Position numbers and translations under genes: made by a program. Positions 39,397 through 47,848 of a DNA stretch of 64,000 bases are shown in pieces. How positions within the stretch are numbered: the stretch's first letter is position 1; every line of letters begins with the position of its first letter. The stretch comes from Thalassotalea sp. 1_MG-2023 (GTDB taxonomy: Bacteria; Pseudomonadota; Gammaproteobacteria; Enterobacterales; Alteromonadaceae): the NCBI RefSeq assembly GCF_030546745.1, contig NZ_JAUOPD010000005.1, positions 180,369 through 244,368 of the forward strand, written 5' to 3'. Below the pieces are notes generated by a model, which had not been told where the DNA came from, searched no databases, and saw only the letters and a program-made list of their open reading frames with translations.

Positions 39397-40008
39397 CTAA
39401 TGATGTTGTTTTATCATTAAATCAATTGCGCACTCGCACATTTGTTCGATACTTGATGGTTCAGTATATATGCCATCTATTGTTAATTTTGCAATACCAT
39501 GTAACGTTCCCCAAACAACTTGTGACACTCTTAACGAGGAATGTTCACTTGGTAACAGTTGTTGCTCTTGCCAATGATTAACCATCTCAACCTGTTGACT
39601 AAAAGTGGGGTAAGCAGCTTTTTTAAGTGGTTCACTAACGTTGTTAGATTGCCAAATAGTATGCCCAAACATCAGGTTATATAAATGGGGATTACTAGTG
39701 GCAAAATCTAAATAGCGATAGACAAAGTTACGATATTGAATTTCAATCTTGGAATTTTTGTTATTTGCGATATCGTCTGCAATAGAACGCCACTGTGTAA
39801 AACCCTTTGCGGCAATAGCACACAGTAAGTCATGTTTATCAGCAAAATGATGGTATGCAGCTGTTCTTGAAACGCCTGACTTCTCTGCGAGTTTACGTAA
39901 AGAAAGTGCTTCAATTCCCTCTTTAGACAGCATATTCGTGGCATTATCAAGTAGGGTTTGATAAAGATCACCGTGATGATACGCCATTTTTTCTACAGAT
40001 TTTGTCAT
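39397..40008 (-). CDS. TetR/AcrR family transcriptional regulator
   Basis: DNA-binding regulator of 203 residues. The N-terminal HTH is typical: GIEALSLRKLAEKSGVSRTA followed by YHHFADKHDLL (residues about 30-60). The C-terminal domain contains the WGTLHGIAKLTIDG stretch of the WHG-type ligand-binding domain. It lies 10 bp downstream of the thrE-like exporter gene on the same strand, so the two are likely cotranscribed and the regulator may control the exporter; ligand unknown. An in-frame ATG at residue 8 (MAYHHGDL) is an alternative start. Confidence 0.9.
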   Translation of the reverse strand: MTKSVEKMAYHHGDLYQTLLDNATNMLSKEGIEALSLRKLAEKSGVSRTAAYHHFADKHDLLCAIAAKGFTQWRSIADDIANNKNSKIEIQYRNFVYRYLDFATSNPHLYNLMFGHTIWQSNNVSEPLKKAAYPTFSQQVEMVNHWQEQQLLPSEHSSLRVSQVVWGTLHGIAKLTIDGIYTEPSSIEQMCECAIDLMIKQHH

Positions 40009-40018
40009 ATTATATTTG

Positions 40019-41248
40019 CTACAAAGATTTTCGTGGAGGGATCACCACATTGGCAAAAATTAATCCTGCAACTAGTGACATAAAAATGAGAAAAGCTTGC
40101 GAATTAATATCAGATGTATTAGCTAAAATCATTTGACCTGATACCGCAATATTTAACCCCATATACACTTTGCTACCTGGCACGAGTACAACTAAGCCGA
40201 GAATTTTTACTAAGCTAGAAGGTAAATTCATAATACGTGAGAACAGGTTACTATAAATGCCTAATGCAAAGGCTCCGACAAATGCGCCCAATGCAACACC
40301 TAAATAGCTAGCGCCCCAAAGGCTAGCACTAAAAGCGATATAGCCAGAGAGTATGCCCCAAGGTGCATCTTTTTTACGTGCTTTAAATAAAATAACGAGA
40401 CTAATTGATAACACAGTAACTGAAGCCCAAGATGTCCAATCAGGTAGCGTTAAGGGTTCTATATAATCAGCAACCCCCCACAGCTTATTGCCCAAAGCCA
40501 TTCCTAATACGGCGCCGAAATATAATTTGAACATAACCATAATGGCGTCCATTACTCGTGCCGTACCCGAGATTAAATTACGTGCAGCAAGTTCTGATAA
40601 GCCTAAAGTGAGTGCTAAACCGGGAATTAGTGCAATAACTGCAGAAAGAATGACTAAAGGGGCGTTGATACTTGGATCATAATTGGTAATCAATGAAGCG
40701 AATAATGCACAAAGTAATGCAGATATTGGCTCTAACATGTCAGTAACACGCTTAGATTTTTCCGCCCAAAAGACAATTAAGCAAACGAATAGACCGAGAA
40801 TAGTCGACCAGAAAACATCATTCCAACTGGTATGCATTAGCATGGCGAATGCCCCGCTAGACGCGCCAAACGCGAAAAAAGTCAGCACTTTGCCATAAGG
40901 GTTGGGTTTATTTACAATTTCATCTAACCGTTCTATGGCATCAGTTAATGTTCGCTGACCAGAACTTAACTCATCCACTAACTCATCGGTACGCGCCAGG
41001 GCGCCTAGATCTAAATCGCCAGGATTTACTCGCACTAAGTGATTATATTCTTGATTTTCTTCGTCATCAGAAAGAATAAAAGTTAGCGATGTAGGGGTAA
41101 CAATAAAGCTGGCATATAACCCTAAAAATTGCGAGACACTTTGTAAGTGTGCTTCTAAGCGGTAAGCGGGGGTACCAAATTTATGTAATGCTTTACCCAA
41201 GCGAATAATAAATCGTCTTTTTTGGTGAAACTCGTCAAGGTTACTCAT
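40019..41248 (-). CDS. Threonine/serine exporter family protein (ThrE-like, full-length)
   Basis: Inner-membrane protein of 409 residues with the ThrE layout: a cytoplasmic N-terminal domain (FIIRLGKALHKFGTPAYRLE, about 12-115), then about ten membrane helices in two five-helix units. In E. coli the two halves are separate proteins (YjjP and YjjB); here they are fused as in Corynebacterium ThrE. Export of threonine/serine is known for that relative; the substrate here is inferred. Upstream of the likely cotranscribed TetR gene. Confidence 0.88.
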   Translation of the reverse strand: MSNLDEFHQKRRFIIRLGKALHKFGTPAYRLEAHLQSVSQFLGLYASFIVTPTSLTFILSDDEENQEYNHLVRVNPGDLDLGALARTDELVDELSSGQRTLTDAIERLDEIVNKPNPYGKVLTFFAFGASSGAFAMLMHTSWNDVFWSTILGLFVCLIVFWAEKSKRVTDMLEPISALLCALFASLITNYDPSINAPLVILSAVIALIPGLALTLGLSELAARNLISGTARVMDAIMVMFKLYFGAVLGMALGNKLWGVADYIEPLTLPDWTSWASVTVLSISLVILFKARKKDAPWGILSGYIAFSASLWGASYLGVALGAFVGAFALGIYSNLFSRIMNLPSSLVKILGLVVLVPGSKVYMGLNIAVSGQMILANTSDINSQAFLIFMSLVAGLIFANVVIPPRKSL

Positions 41249-41334
41249 AAATTTGATCCGCAGCGAAGTTATTGCCGTTAACTATTTGATATTTTATGTT
41301 ATGTTTTACTTTTCTAAAACAAGTAATTTTCATT

Positions 41335-41508
41335 ATGACATTATTAATTATTTTAGCTTGCGTATTTGGTGGTGTTGCCTTAATGGTGATATTTGGCGAA
41401 AAATACGGTAAACCCATGGATGAGGAGCAGCAGGCAAGTTACAGTAAGTGGCTTCGCATTCTGGTTTTTGTCTTGATTATTGCTGCCATCATTAAAATGA
41501 TGGTCTAA
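41335..41508 (+). CDS. Small two-helix membrane protein, 57 aa
   Basis: Hypothetical membrane protein, divergent from thrE. The start chosen is ATG 41335 (MTLLIILACVFGGVALMVIF), which places the first helix at the N-terminus; an in-frame ATG at 41296 would add 13 residues. A conserved-looking middle GEKYGKPMDEEQQASYSKW is followed by a second helix ending IKMMV. It seems a real gene because the membrane-loop-membrane pattern is clean and it has its own intergenic space, but the ribosome site is weak. Function unknown. Confidence 0.65.
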   Translation: MTLLIILACVFGGVALMVIFGEKYGKPMDEEQQASYSKWLRILVFVLIIAAIIKMMV

Positions 41509-41631
41509 GTTATGAGTATTTAAGCTGATAGTTTGCTTTAACTCAATAAAACCTTTCTCTACAATTACCCTAAACACGACGGGCAGTTACTGCGAAACTA
41601 TTTCGCTATCGTTTAGCTTTAAGGACACCGC

Positions 41632-42402
41632 ATGTTTGATGTGCCAAAACTCGATTTAAAAAATAAAGTATCGCCGCAAGAGTGGCAAACCCGTATAGAT
41701 TTGGCGGCTTGTTATCGACTTGTTGCGTTACATGGCTGGGATGATCTTATTTATACCCACATTTCGGCTCGAATTCCTGATTCTGAGCACTTGCTTATTA
41801 ACGCGTTTGGGTTAGCGTTTGAAGAAATTACCGCGTCTAACCTAGTAAAAATTGATATTAACGGCAATATAGTAGACTCAAATTGTCCGTTCGAAATTAA
41901 TCCTGCGGGTTTCACTATTCATAGTGCTGTACATCAAGCACGCCATGAAGACCAATGCGTTTTTCATCTTCATACGAATGAAACAATTGCGGTGGCAAGT
42001 TTGGAAGAAGGTTTATTACCGCTGAGTCAGTATGCAATGTTTGCACTTGCCTCTATTAGTTATCATGATTATGAAGGACTAGCGGTTAACGCCGATGAAA
42101 AGAAACGTTTACAGGATAATTTAGGTAGCGCCAATTTTATGTTGCTAAGAAACCATGGCGGTTTAACGCTCGGCCGCACAATTGGCGATGCCTTTATGCA
42201 TATGTACGATTTAACAAGGGCATGCCAAGTACAATTGCAAATCATGAGTACTGGTATGAAGCCTATTTTAGTGGATCAAAGCATAATAGATGGGATCAAA
42301 GCACAAGCTAATATCGTGCACACAGGCCTAACCGGCGGTCAAAAATCTTGGCCAGCCATGTTAAGGCGTATCTATCGCTTAGATCCAACCTTCGCAAGTT
42401 AA
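41632..42402 (+). CDS. Class II aldolase/adducin-family protein lacking the catalytic Glu
   Basis: Cytoplasmic protein of 256 residues with the class II aldolase fold. The zinc ligands are there: the HxH of FHLHTNET and the His of LLRNHGGLTLG. At the position of the catalytic Glu of fuculose-1-phosphate aldolase (PSSEW region) the sequence reads NPAGFTIH, as in the adducin-like subgroup, so aldol cleavage is doubtful. AAGGA lies before the ATG. The next gene starts 12 bp later and encodes an enolase-superfamily dehydratase-like enzyme, which suggests a shared pathway on a sugar acid or hydroxy acid; this is inference. Confidence 0.85.
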   Translation: MFDVPKLDLKNKVSPQEWQTRIDLAACYRLVALHGWDDLIYTHISARIPDSEHLLINAFGLAFEEITASNLVKIDINGNIVDSNCPFEINPAGFTIHSAVHQARHEDQCVFHLHTNETIAVASLEEGLLPLSQYAMFALASISYHDYEGLAVNADEKKRLQDNLGSANFMLLRNHGGLTLGRTIGDAFMHMYDLTRACQVQLQIMSTGMKPILVDQSIIDGIKAQANIVHTGLTGGQKSWPAMLRRIYRLDPTFAS

Positions 42403-42414
42403 TAAGAGAATAAA

Positions 42415-43602
42415 ATGAAAATAACACATGTAGAAATTTTTGATATTGAATGCCCTGAAAGGCCACCTTGGAACCCTGTATTTGTTAGGGTTCATACTGA
42501 TGAAGGTATTAGCGGTGTGGGTGAAGCTGGTTTAGCATATGATTGGGGTCATAGTGCAGCGGCTGCCATGATCAAAGAAATATCAGAAGCGGTATTAATA
42601 GGTTTTGACCCTTTTAGTACTGAATTGTTATGGACCAAAATGTTAAGAGAAAGTTTTTGGGGGCTTGGCGGTGGTCCAGTGCTTTATTCTGCGATGAGTG
42701 CGATTGATACTGCGTTATGGGATATTAAAGGCAAGGCATTAAAGTTGCCTGTTTACCAATTACTTGGTGGTAAAGTGAATGACGAGTTACGTACCTATGC
42801 TAGTCAGCTGCAGTTTGATTGGGACAAAGAGTGTAAGAAGTTAATTGAGCCTGCTGAGTATGCCGAAGCTGCTTTAAAAGCAGTGGCAGAAGGTTATGAT
42901 GCGGTGAAGGTAGATCCCATCGTTTATAACCAAGATGGCAGTTCTTCTTTTGATCGAACTAAATTATTTACGGCTCCGCAAATGCGTTTATTCGGTGATC
43001 GTTTACGTGCGATCAGAAATGCAGTGGGTGATGATGTTGATATTATTTTTGAATCTCATTCACTTATGGGGGCGGCATCAGCAATTCAAATGGGTAAAAT
43101 TGTTGAAGAGGTGGGTTGTATGATGTACGAAGAACCCGTGAATTATCTTAATGCTAAAGTACATAAAAAGGTTTCAGATCGAGTTAATGTACCAATAGCA
43201 GGCGGTGAGCGATTATACCATCGTTGGGATGTGCGCCCATACTTTGAAGATCAAAGCATTGATGTTTTACAACCTGATGTTGGTTTATGTGGTGGCTTTA
43301 CCGAAGCGAAGAAAGTGTGTGACTATGCCGATACCTACGATATCCGCATTCAAGCACATGTTTGTGGTGGGCCGGTGGCTACAGCGGCATCTTTGCATCT
43401 AGAAACAGCGATCCCTAACTTTTTAATTCATGAACATCATACCTATGCCATTAAGCACTGGAACCGTGAATTATGCCTTCAAGATCCACAGCCTAAAAAT
43501 GGTATTTTTAAGGTATCAGAAGCACCAGGTATTGGCATTGAGCTTAATGATCAAATAGTGAAACGTTCGCCAAATGTCACTGTTAATGCATTAAAAGCTT
43601 AA
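42415..43602 (+). CDS. Mandelate racemase/muconate lactonizing family enzyme (dehydratase-like)
   Basis: Enolase-superfamily enzyme, 395 residues: capping domain (about 1-115) and modified TIM barrel. Visible active-site elements are the KxD after strand 2 (AVKVDP), metal ligands Glu in IIFESHS, Glu in MYEEPVN and Glu in AGGERLYHRWD, and the His of QAHVCGGPVATAASLH. The barrel end resembles galactonate/mannonate dehydratases (DgoD, RspA), with Glu instead of Asp as first ligand and a His two residues on. Probable acid-sugar dehydratase; substrate unknown. Cotranscribed with the aldolase-like gene; the operon ends at the hairpin at 43622-43663. Confidence 0.85.
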   Translation: MKITHVEIFDIECPERPPWNPVFVRVHTDEGISGVGEAGLAYDWGHSAAAAMIKEISEAVLIGFDPFSTELLWTKMLRESFWGLGGGPVLYSAMSAIDTALWDIKGKALKLPVYQLLGGKVNDELRTYASQLQFDWDKECKKLIEPAEYAEAALKAVAEGYDAVKVDPIVYNQDGSSSFDRTKLFTAPQMRLFGDRLRAIRNAVGDDVDIIFESHSLMGAASAIQMGKIVEEVGCMMYEEPVNYLNAKVHKKVSDRVNVPIAGGERLYHRWDVRPYFEDQSIDVLQPDVGLCGGFTEAKKVCDYADTYDIRIQAHVCGGPVATAASLHLETAIPNFLIHEHHTYAIKHWNRELCLQDPQPKNGIFKVSEAPGIGIELNDQIVKRSPNVTVNALKA

Positions 43603-43621
43603 TACCTCATTATCAAACACA

Positions 43622-43663
43622 AAAAAACCGATATTAGCCAAATGAGGTTAATATCGGTTTTTT
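43622..43663. terminator. Bidirectional terminator, dehydratase-like gene / bamE
   Basis: AAAAAACCGATATTA (43622-43636) pairs perfectly with TAATATCGGTTTTTT (43649-43663), 15 bp, loop 12. Symmetric, serving two convergent genes. Confidence 0.93.
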
Positions 43664-43677
43664 AATATCAATTGGTA

Positions 43678-44025
43678 TTAGTTGACGATAGGGGTATAAA
43701 AACTTTCAGGCAATTCAAAATCACCACTAGCCGTTTTTAATTTATTTTCTTCAAATGTGACGATGAATTTTCTATCTTTATTTAAAGACTCACTTCTACC
43801 TGACTTAAAGCGATATACATAATGCCAAACATTATTATCGAACGAATCTGTTACTACAGGTGTACCTAGTACAAATTTTACTTGCTCTTTAGTCATACCT
43901 AATTGCAATTTATCAATATCTTTTTGTTCAAGAAAATTACCTTGTGGCATATCTATGCGATAAATCCAACCAGTACAAGCGGACAATCCTAATAAAGCAA
44001 TTAACGTTAAAATTCGAAACAACAT
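43678..44025 (-). CDS. bamE: Outer-membrane protein assembly factor BamE
   Basis: Lipoprotein of the Bam complex that inserts beta-barrel proteins. Signal peptide with lipobox LSAC (LIALLGLSACTGW). The SmpA/OmlA fold is seen: DIDKLQLGMTKEQVKFVLGTP, then NVWHYVYRF. Length 115, like E. coli BamE (113). Located next to recN as in E. coli (recN-bamE), transcribed in the same direction with a 180-bp gap. Confidence 0.96.
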   Translation of the reverse strand: MLFRILTLIALLGLSACTGWIYRIDMPQGNFLEQKDIDKLQLGMTKEQVKFVLGTPVVTDSFDNNVWHYVYRFKSGRSESLNKDRKFIVTFEENKLKTASGDFELPESFYTPIVN

Positions 44026-44207
44026 GATGTAATAAGTAACCCTTTTTTTTGTGAATGGGGATAATAACGAAGCCAGCCTTTAGATACAAAACTTTTTTAG
44101 CTATTTATATCAATTGCTATTATTCATTATCGAGTGCGATTCATCAATATAAAGTAGGCAAACAGAGTGTTCTTTATTAAGCAGTGCAGTCTCAGTAGAT
44201 GTTTAGT

Positions 44208-45872
44208 TTAACTTGCTAATAGTTCTTGTGCATTTGCCAAACTTGAATCTGTTATCTGGTCGCCAGCGAGTAATCGCGCAATTTCTTGGACGCGTGCTTG
44301 TTGGCTAAGTTCCGTAACATTTGTTTCAGTATGTTCACCATCGGTTAATTTACTGACGAAGAGTTGCTGGTGGCCTTTACTGGCAACTTGTGGCAAGTGG
44401 GTTACACAAATAACCTGTGTATTTGCTGCAAGTTGTTGCAACTTTGTACCGACCATTGCCGCTGTAGGGCCGCTAATACCAACATCTACTTCATCAAATA
44501 TTAAGCTTGGCGCGGTAATTTGATGGGATAAAATAACTTGCAGCGCTAGGCTTATTCTTGACAATTCACCACCAGAGGCAACTTTGCTCATGATATCTAA
44601 TGATTGACCAGGGTTTAAGCTTACTAAGAAGTTAATGTCGTCACTACCCGTTGCAGACATTTTATCTGCATGGTTACTATTGACTGCTACATTAAATTGA
44701 CCATGTTCCATATTAAGCTCTCGCATGCTGTCGGTAATTAATGCACTTAATTTTTCTGCGGAAGATTGACGTGACTGAGTTAGTGCCTTGGCAGTATCTA
44801 AATATTGATTTTTAGCATCATCAATTTCTTGATGTAAATGTGTTAAGCGTGTTTCGTCAGAGCTTATCATAGTTAATTGTTGTTTAAGATCATGATGCAG
44901 CTGGTATAAAGCTTCTGGTTGTGTTTGATGCTTCTTCGCCAGTTGAATGGCTGTTGAATACCTATCTTCTATATGTTGAAAGTGTTCAGGGTCAAGCTCT
45001 AGGCGTTCATGGTAGCTTTGTAGTTCTTGGCTTGCGTCTTCTAATTGCAATAACGCATCATTCATTTGTTCTATTACTGGAGAAATAACTTGATCTACGT
45101 TGGCAATTTCAGCAACTTTTTCGATACAAGATCGTAAGGCATCGTTGATGTTAAATTGTTCATTATCATTGAGTAAATGAAGGGCTTGTAAAGAATTATC
45201 AAGTAAGTGCTGGCAGTTGCTATATTTTTTGTAGTCTTGCTCTAATTGGGTGAACTCATCGGCTAACATTGAAAAGTCATCAAGTTCATTCACTTGATAT
45301 TGTAATAGCTGTTGTTGCGCCTCTCGGCTTTGTTGAGTTTCCTGTAAAGTTGCTAATTCTTGGCTCAAGCCTTGCCACTTTTGATAGTGAAACTTTACTG
45401 AGTCTAATAAATCATGATGGTTAGCAAAGGCATCAAGCATATGCTTTTGGGTGTGACTCTTAGTGATTAATTGGTGATCATGCTGTCCATGAATATTAAT
45501 CAGCAACTGACTAATATCTTTAAGTTGAGCAAGTGGCACAGGCGTGCCATTAATGTATGATTTAGAACGTCCTTCACTCGAAATAACACGCCTCAATATA
45601 CATTCATCATCAATGGAAAAGTCATTGTTAGTTAACCAGTTTATTGCTTTTGGGTTCTTTGATATGTCGAATGTAGCGACTAAATTCGCTTGTTTACAGT
45701 TAGGTCGAACAACGTTAGTAACGGCTCTATCTCCTAAACATAGCCCTAAAGCGTCAATAGCGATTGATTTACCTGCACCTGTTTCACCGGTGATGGTGGT
45801 CATTCCTGAACGCCATTCAACTTCTAACGATTTTACAATGGCAAAATTTTGAATCGATAAATGTATAAGCAT
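44208..45872 (-). CDS. recN: DNA repair protein RecN (SMC-like ATPase)
   Basis: SMC-family ATPase for double-strand-break repair. Walker A GETGAGKS (about 29-36), ABC signature SGGELSRISLA, Walker B LIFDEVDVGISG, and a long coiled coil between them. The start is ATG 45872 (MLIHLSIQNFAIV, 554 residues), aligning with E. coli MLAQLTISNFAIV; a TTG three codons upstream is unlikely. Two LexA-like boxes lie 13-44 bp upstream, so SOS induction is expected as in E. coli. Confidence 0.97.
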   Translation of the reverse strand: MLIHLSIQNFAIVKSLEVEWRSGMTTITGETGAGKSIAIDALGLCLGDRAVTNVVRPNCKQANLVATFDISKNPKAINWLTNNDFSIDDECILRRVISSEGRSKSYINGTPVPLAQLKDISQLLINIHGQHDHQLITKSHTQKHMLDAFANHHDLLDSVKFHYQKWQGLSQELATLQETQQSREAQQQLLQYQVNELDDFSMLADEFTQLEQDYKKYSNCQHLLDNSLQALHLLNDNEQFNINDALRSCIEKVAEIANVDQVISPVIEQMNDALLQLEDASQELQSYHERLELDPEHFQHIEDRYSTAIQLAKKHQTQPEALYQLHHDLKQQLTMISSDETRLTHLHQEIDDAKNQYLDTAKALTQSRQSSAEKLSALITDSMRELNMEHGQFNVAVNSNHADKMSATGSDDINFLVSLNPGQSLDIMSKVASGGELSRISLALQVILSHQITAPSLIFDEVDVGISGPTAAMVGTKLQQLAANTQVICVTHLPQVASKGHQQLFVSKLTDGEHTETNVTELSQQARVQEIARLLAGDQITDSSLANAQELLAS

Positions 45873-45884
45873 AGTGGTCAACTA

Positions 45885-45916
45885 CTGTATTAATATATAG
45901 GTGTTAATTTATACAG
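45885..45916 (-). promoter_or_regulatory. Two abutting LexA-like (SOS) boxes before recN
   Basis: Against the consensus CTGT-N8-ACAG, box 1 at 45885-45900 is CTGT-N8-ATAG and box 2 at 45901-45916 is GTGT-N8-ACAG; each has one mismatch, with AT-rich centres. The outer ends also make an 8-bp inverted repeat TACTGTAT/ATACAGTA. E. coli recN also has more than one LexA site. By-eye match, strong because of gene identity. Confidence 0.8.
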
Positions 45917-45951
45917 TATTCGTAGATGATGCAAGTAAAATTTACTTCACT

Positions 45952-46836
45952 TTAATATAGTTTATTGCCCCAGCTTAGTTTTTGCCTTAGTACATTGAAA
46001 TAATCATGATCTAATGGATGAATGAGTCTAAGTGTATTGGCACTTTTTCTAATAACGACTTCATCTCCTGGTAAAACGGCTAAAATGACGTGCCCGTCAC
46101 AACTAACCTGTAAACTCTCATAGTTTTCATTTGCCAGTACTAATTTAATTTCGCTTTCGCCATCAACGACTATCGGCCTGCTGGTGAGGGTATGTGGAAA
46201 CATTGGCACTAAAGACAATGCATTTAGATTGGGGGTTAATATAGGCCCTCCTGCCGACATCGAATAAGCAGTAGAACCTGTGGGGGTTGATACAATTAAG
46301 CCGTCAGAGCGTTGGCTAAACATAAAACTGCCATCAATGTATACTTCAAATTCAATCATGCTAGCAACTTTACCCGCATGTAGCACTGCTTCATTAACCG
46401 CACTATTTGAACTTTTTAATTTACCGTGACGATACACTTCAGCCTCGATAATAAATCGCTGCTCAGAACGAGACTTACCATCTAATATTTGTTGAAGTGG
46501 TTCTATTAAGTCACTGGGGGGTAAATCGGTAAGAAAGCCAAGGTTACCTCGGTTAACACCTATTACACCGATATTGTAACAAGAGAGCACACGAGCAGCC
46601 CCTAACATGTAACCATCACCGCCCACCACAATAGCTAAATCAGCTTGCTCGCCAATTTCAACAAGTGTTCGATGGTTAATATTTTCTATTGCCAAACCAT
46701 TTGCGACTGATGTTTCAATCAGTATTTGATAGCCTTGTTCAGATAAAAATTTATATAACGTTTCTATGGTGTTTTTAGCACCATCATGCTTTGGTTTGCC
46801 AATAAGGCCTATTGTGCTGTAAACAGTAGTCATCAT
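45952..46836 (-). CDS. nadK: NAD kinase
   Basis: Phosphorylates NAD to NADP. Length 294, close to E. coli (292). The GGDG motif [14 protein letters not shown], the NE/D motif in SAVNEAVLH, and the glycine-rich [17 protein letters not shown] are complete. Two consecutive ATG codons at the start; the first is used here. It lies between recN (downstream) and divergent grpE, the same arrangement as E. coli (grpE / nadK-recN). Confidence 0.97.
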   Translation of the reverse strand: MMTTVYSTIGLIGKPKHDGAKNTIETLYKFLSEQGYQILIETSVANGLAIENINHRTLVEIGEQADLAIVVGGDGYMLGAARVLSCYNIGVIGVNRGNLGFLTDLPPSDLIEPLQQILDGKSRSEQRFIIEAEVYRHGKLKSSNSAVNEAVLHAGKVASMIEFEVYIDGSFMFSQRSDGLIVSTPTGSTAYSMSAGGPILTPNLNALSLVPMFPHTLTSRPIVVDGESEIKLVLANENYESLQVSCDGHVILAVLPGDEVVIRKSANTLRLIHPLDHDYFNVLRQKLSWGNKLY

Positions 46837-46926
46837 TAGAGAACAAAAAGTGAATCAATAGTAAAAGTTTCGCTGTATTTTAACCGCTTGTAAAGTTTAC
46901 TTTTTTATAAAACTTTTACAAATAAG

Positions 46927-46954
46927 CTTGAATCGTCAAGCGAAGCCCCCATAA
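46927..46954 (+). promoter_or_regulatory. Sigma-32 heat-shock promoter of grpE
   Basis: CTTGAAT (46927-46933), then CCCCATAA (46947-46954). Relative to the consensus CTTGAAA-N11-16-CCCCATNT this is a near-perfect match. The start of transcription would be about 46960, giving a leader of about 48 nt. Confidence 0.88.
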
Positions 46955-47007
46955 TTACCAAAATCGACTATATTATCCTGTTAGATTAAGAATTGTGGAG
47001 TTGTTTC

Positions 47008-47631
47008 ATGTCTAATGAATCATCAGAAAATAAAAGTGCAGAGGAATTAGCTGCAGAGAAAATTATTGCAGAAGCAGAACAGCAAGTAGAAGAGCAACAT
47101 GAGCACGCGCATGAAGCAATTAGTGCTGAACAAGAAAGAATAAATGAATTAGAGCTAGCGTTAGCTGCAGCTCAAACAACTGTTGCAGATCAAAAAGACT
47201 CAGTGATCCGGGCGAAAGCTGAAGTAGATAACGTGCGCCGACGAAGTGCACAAGATGTTGAAAAAGCTCGTAAATTTGCTTTAGAAAAATTTGTTTGTGA
47301 ATTATTACCTGTAGTTGATAACCTTGAGCGCGCGATTGCTTCTTTTGATAAAGAAAATGAAGAAACAAAGCCAATGCTTGAAGGTGTTGAATTAACATTG
47401 CAAAGCTTTCTTAGCTCGTTAGAAAAATTTGATGTAAAAAGTATTGATCCACAAGATCAACCTTTTAACCCTGAATTGCATCAAGCAATGTCAATGCAAG
47501 AAGTAGAGGGCGTGGAGCCTAATACTGTTATTGCCGTGATGCAAAAAGGTTACGAATTAAATGGCCGTTTAGTTAGACCTGCAATGGTGATGGTATCAAA
47601 AGCAAAACCTGCCGTTGATACAGAAGCGTAG
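47008..47631 (+). CDS. grpE: Nucleotide exchange factor GrpE
   Basis: Co-chaperone that releases ADP from DnaK. The N-terminal part is acidic and forms the long dimer helix (about 10-90), followed by the conserved [20 protein letters not shown] stretch and the C-terminal beta domain ending [18 protein letters not shown]. The start is ATG 47008 ([10 protein letters not shown], 207 residues) with GTGGAG upstream; an earlier in-frame start at 46993 is not favoured. Its own heat-shock promoter and terminator make it a separate transcript from dnaK. Confidence 0.97.
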   Translation: MSNESSENKSAEELAAEKIIAEAEQQVEEQHEHAHEAISAEQERINELELALAAAQTTVADQKDSVIRAKAEVDNVRRRSAQDVEKARKFALEKFVCELLPVVDNLERAIASFDKENEETKPMLEGVELTLQSFLSSLEKFDVKSIDPQDQPFNPELHQAMSMQEVEGVEPNTVIAVMQKGYELNGRLVRPAMVMVSKAKPAVDTEA

Positions 47632-47646
47632 TCACGCTATTTCTTG

Positions 47647-47675
47647 AAAAAGCCAGGAATTATCCTGGCTTTTTT
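47647..47675 (+). terminator. Terminator of grpE
   Basis: GCCAGGA (47652-47658), loop ATTA, TCCTGGC (47663-47669), flanked by A-run and six T. Typical intrinsic terminator; it separates grpE from dnaK. Confidence 0.92.
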
Positions 47676-47767
47676 AGCTCTTGTTAAACATAAAATATAA
47701 ATTAATTTTAAATATGTCGTTTTCAGGTAAATAAAATGACATTTTTTTTATTTTTTTCGGGTAAGCA

Positions 47768-47796
47768 GTTGAAAACAATTTTTCCTGCCCCCACTA
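47768..47796 (+). promoter_or_regulatory. Sigma-32 heat-shock promoter of dnaK
   Basis: GTTGAAA (47768-47774), then CCCCAC (47789-47794) in a run CCCCCACTA. It matches the sigma-32 pattern with one change in each half and lies about 50 bp before the dnaK ATG, the same geometry as at grpE. Confidence 0.8.
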
Positions 47797-47848
47797 AATG
47801 GTCAACAACGAAATTAATTGTAAATGAAAGTATTTGGAGATCCTTAAG

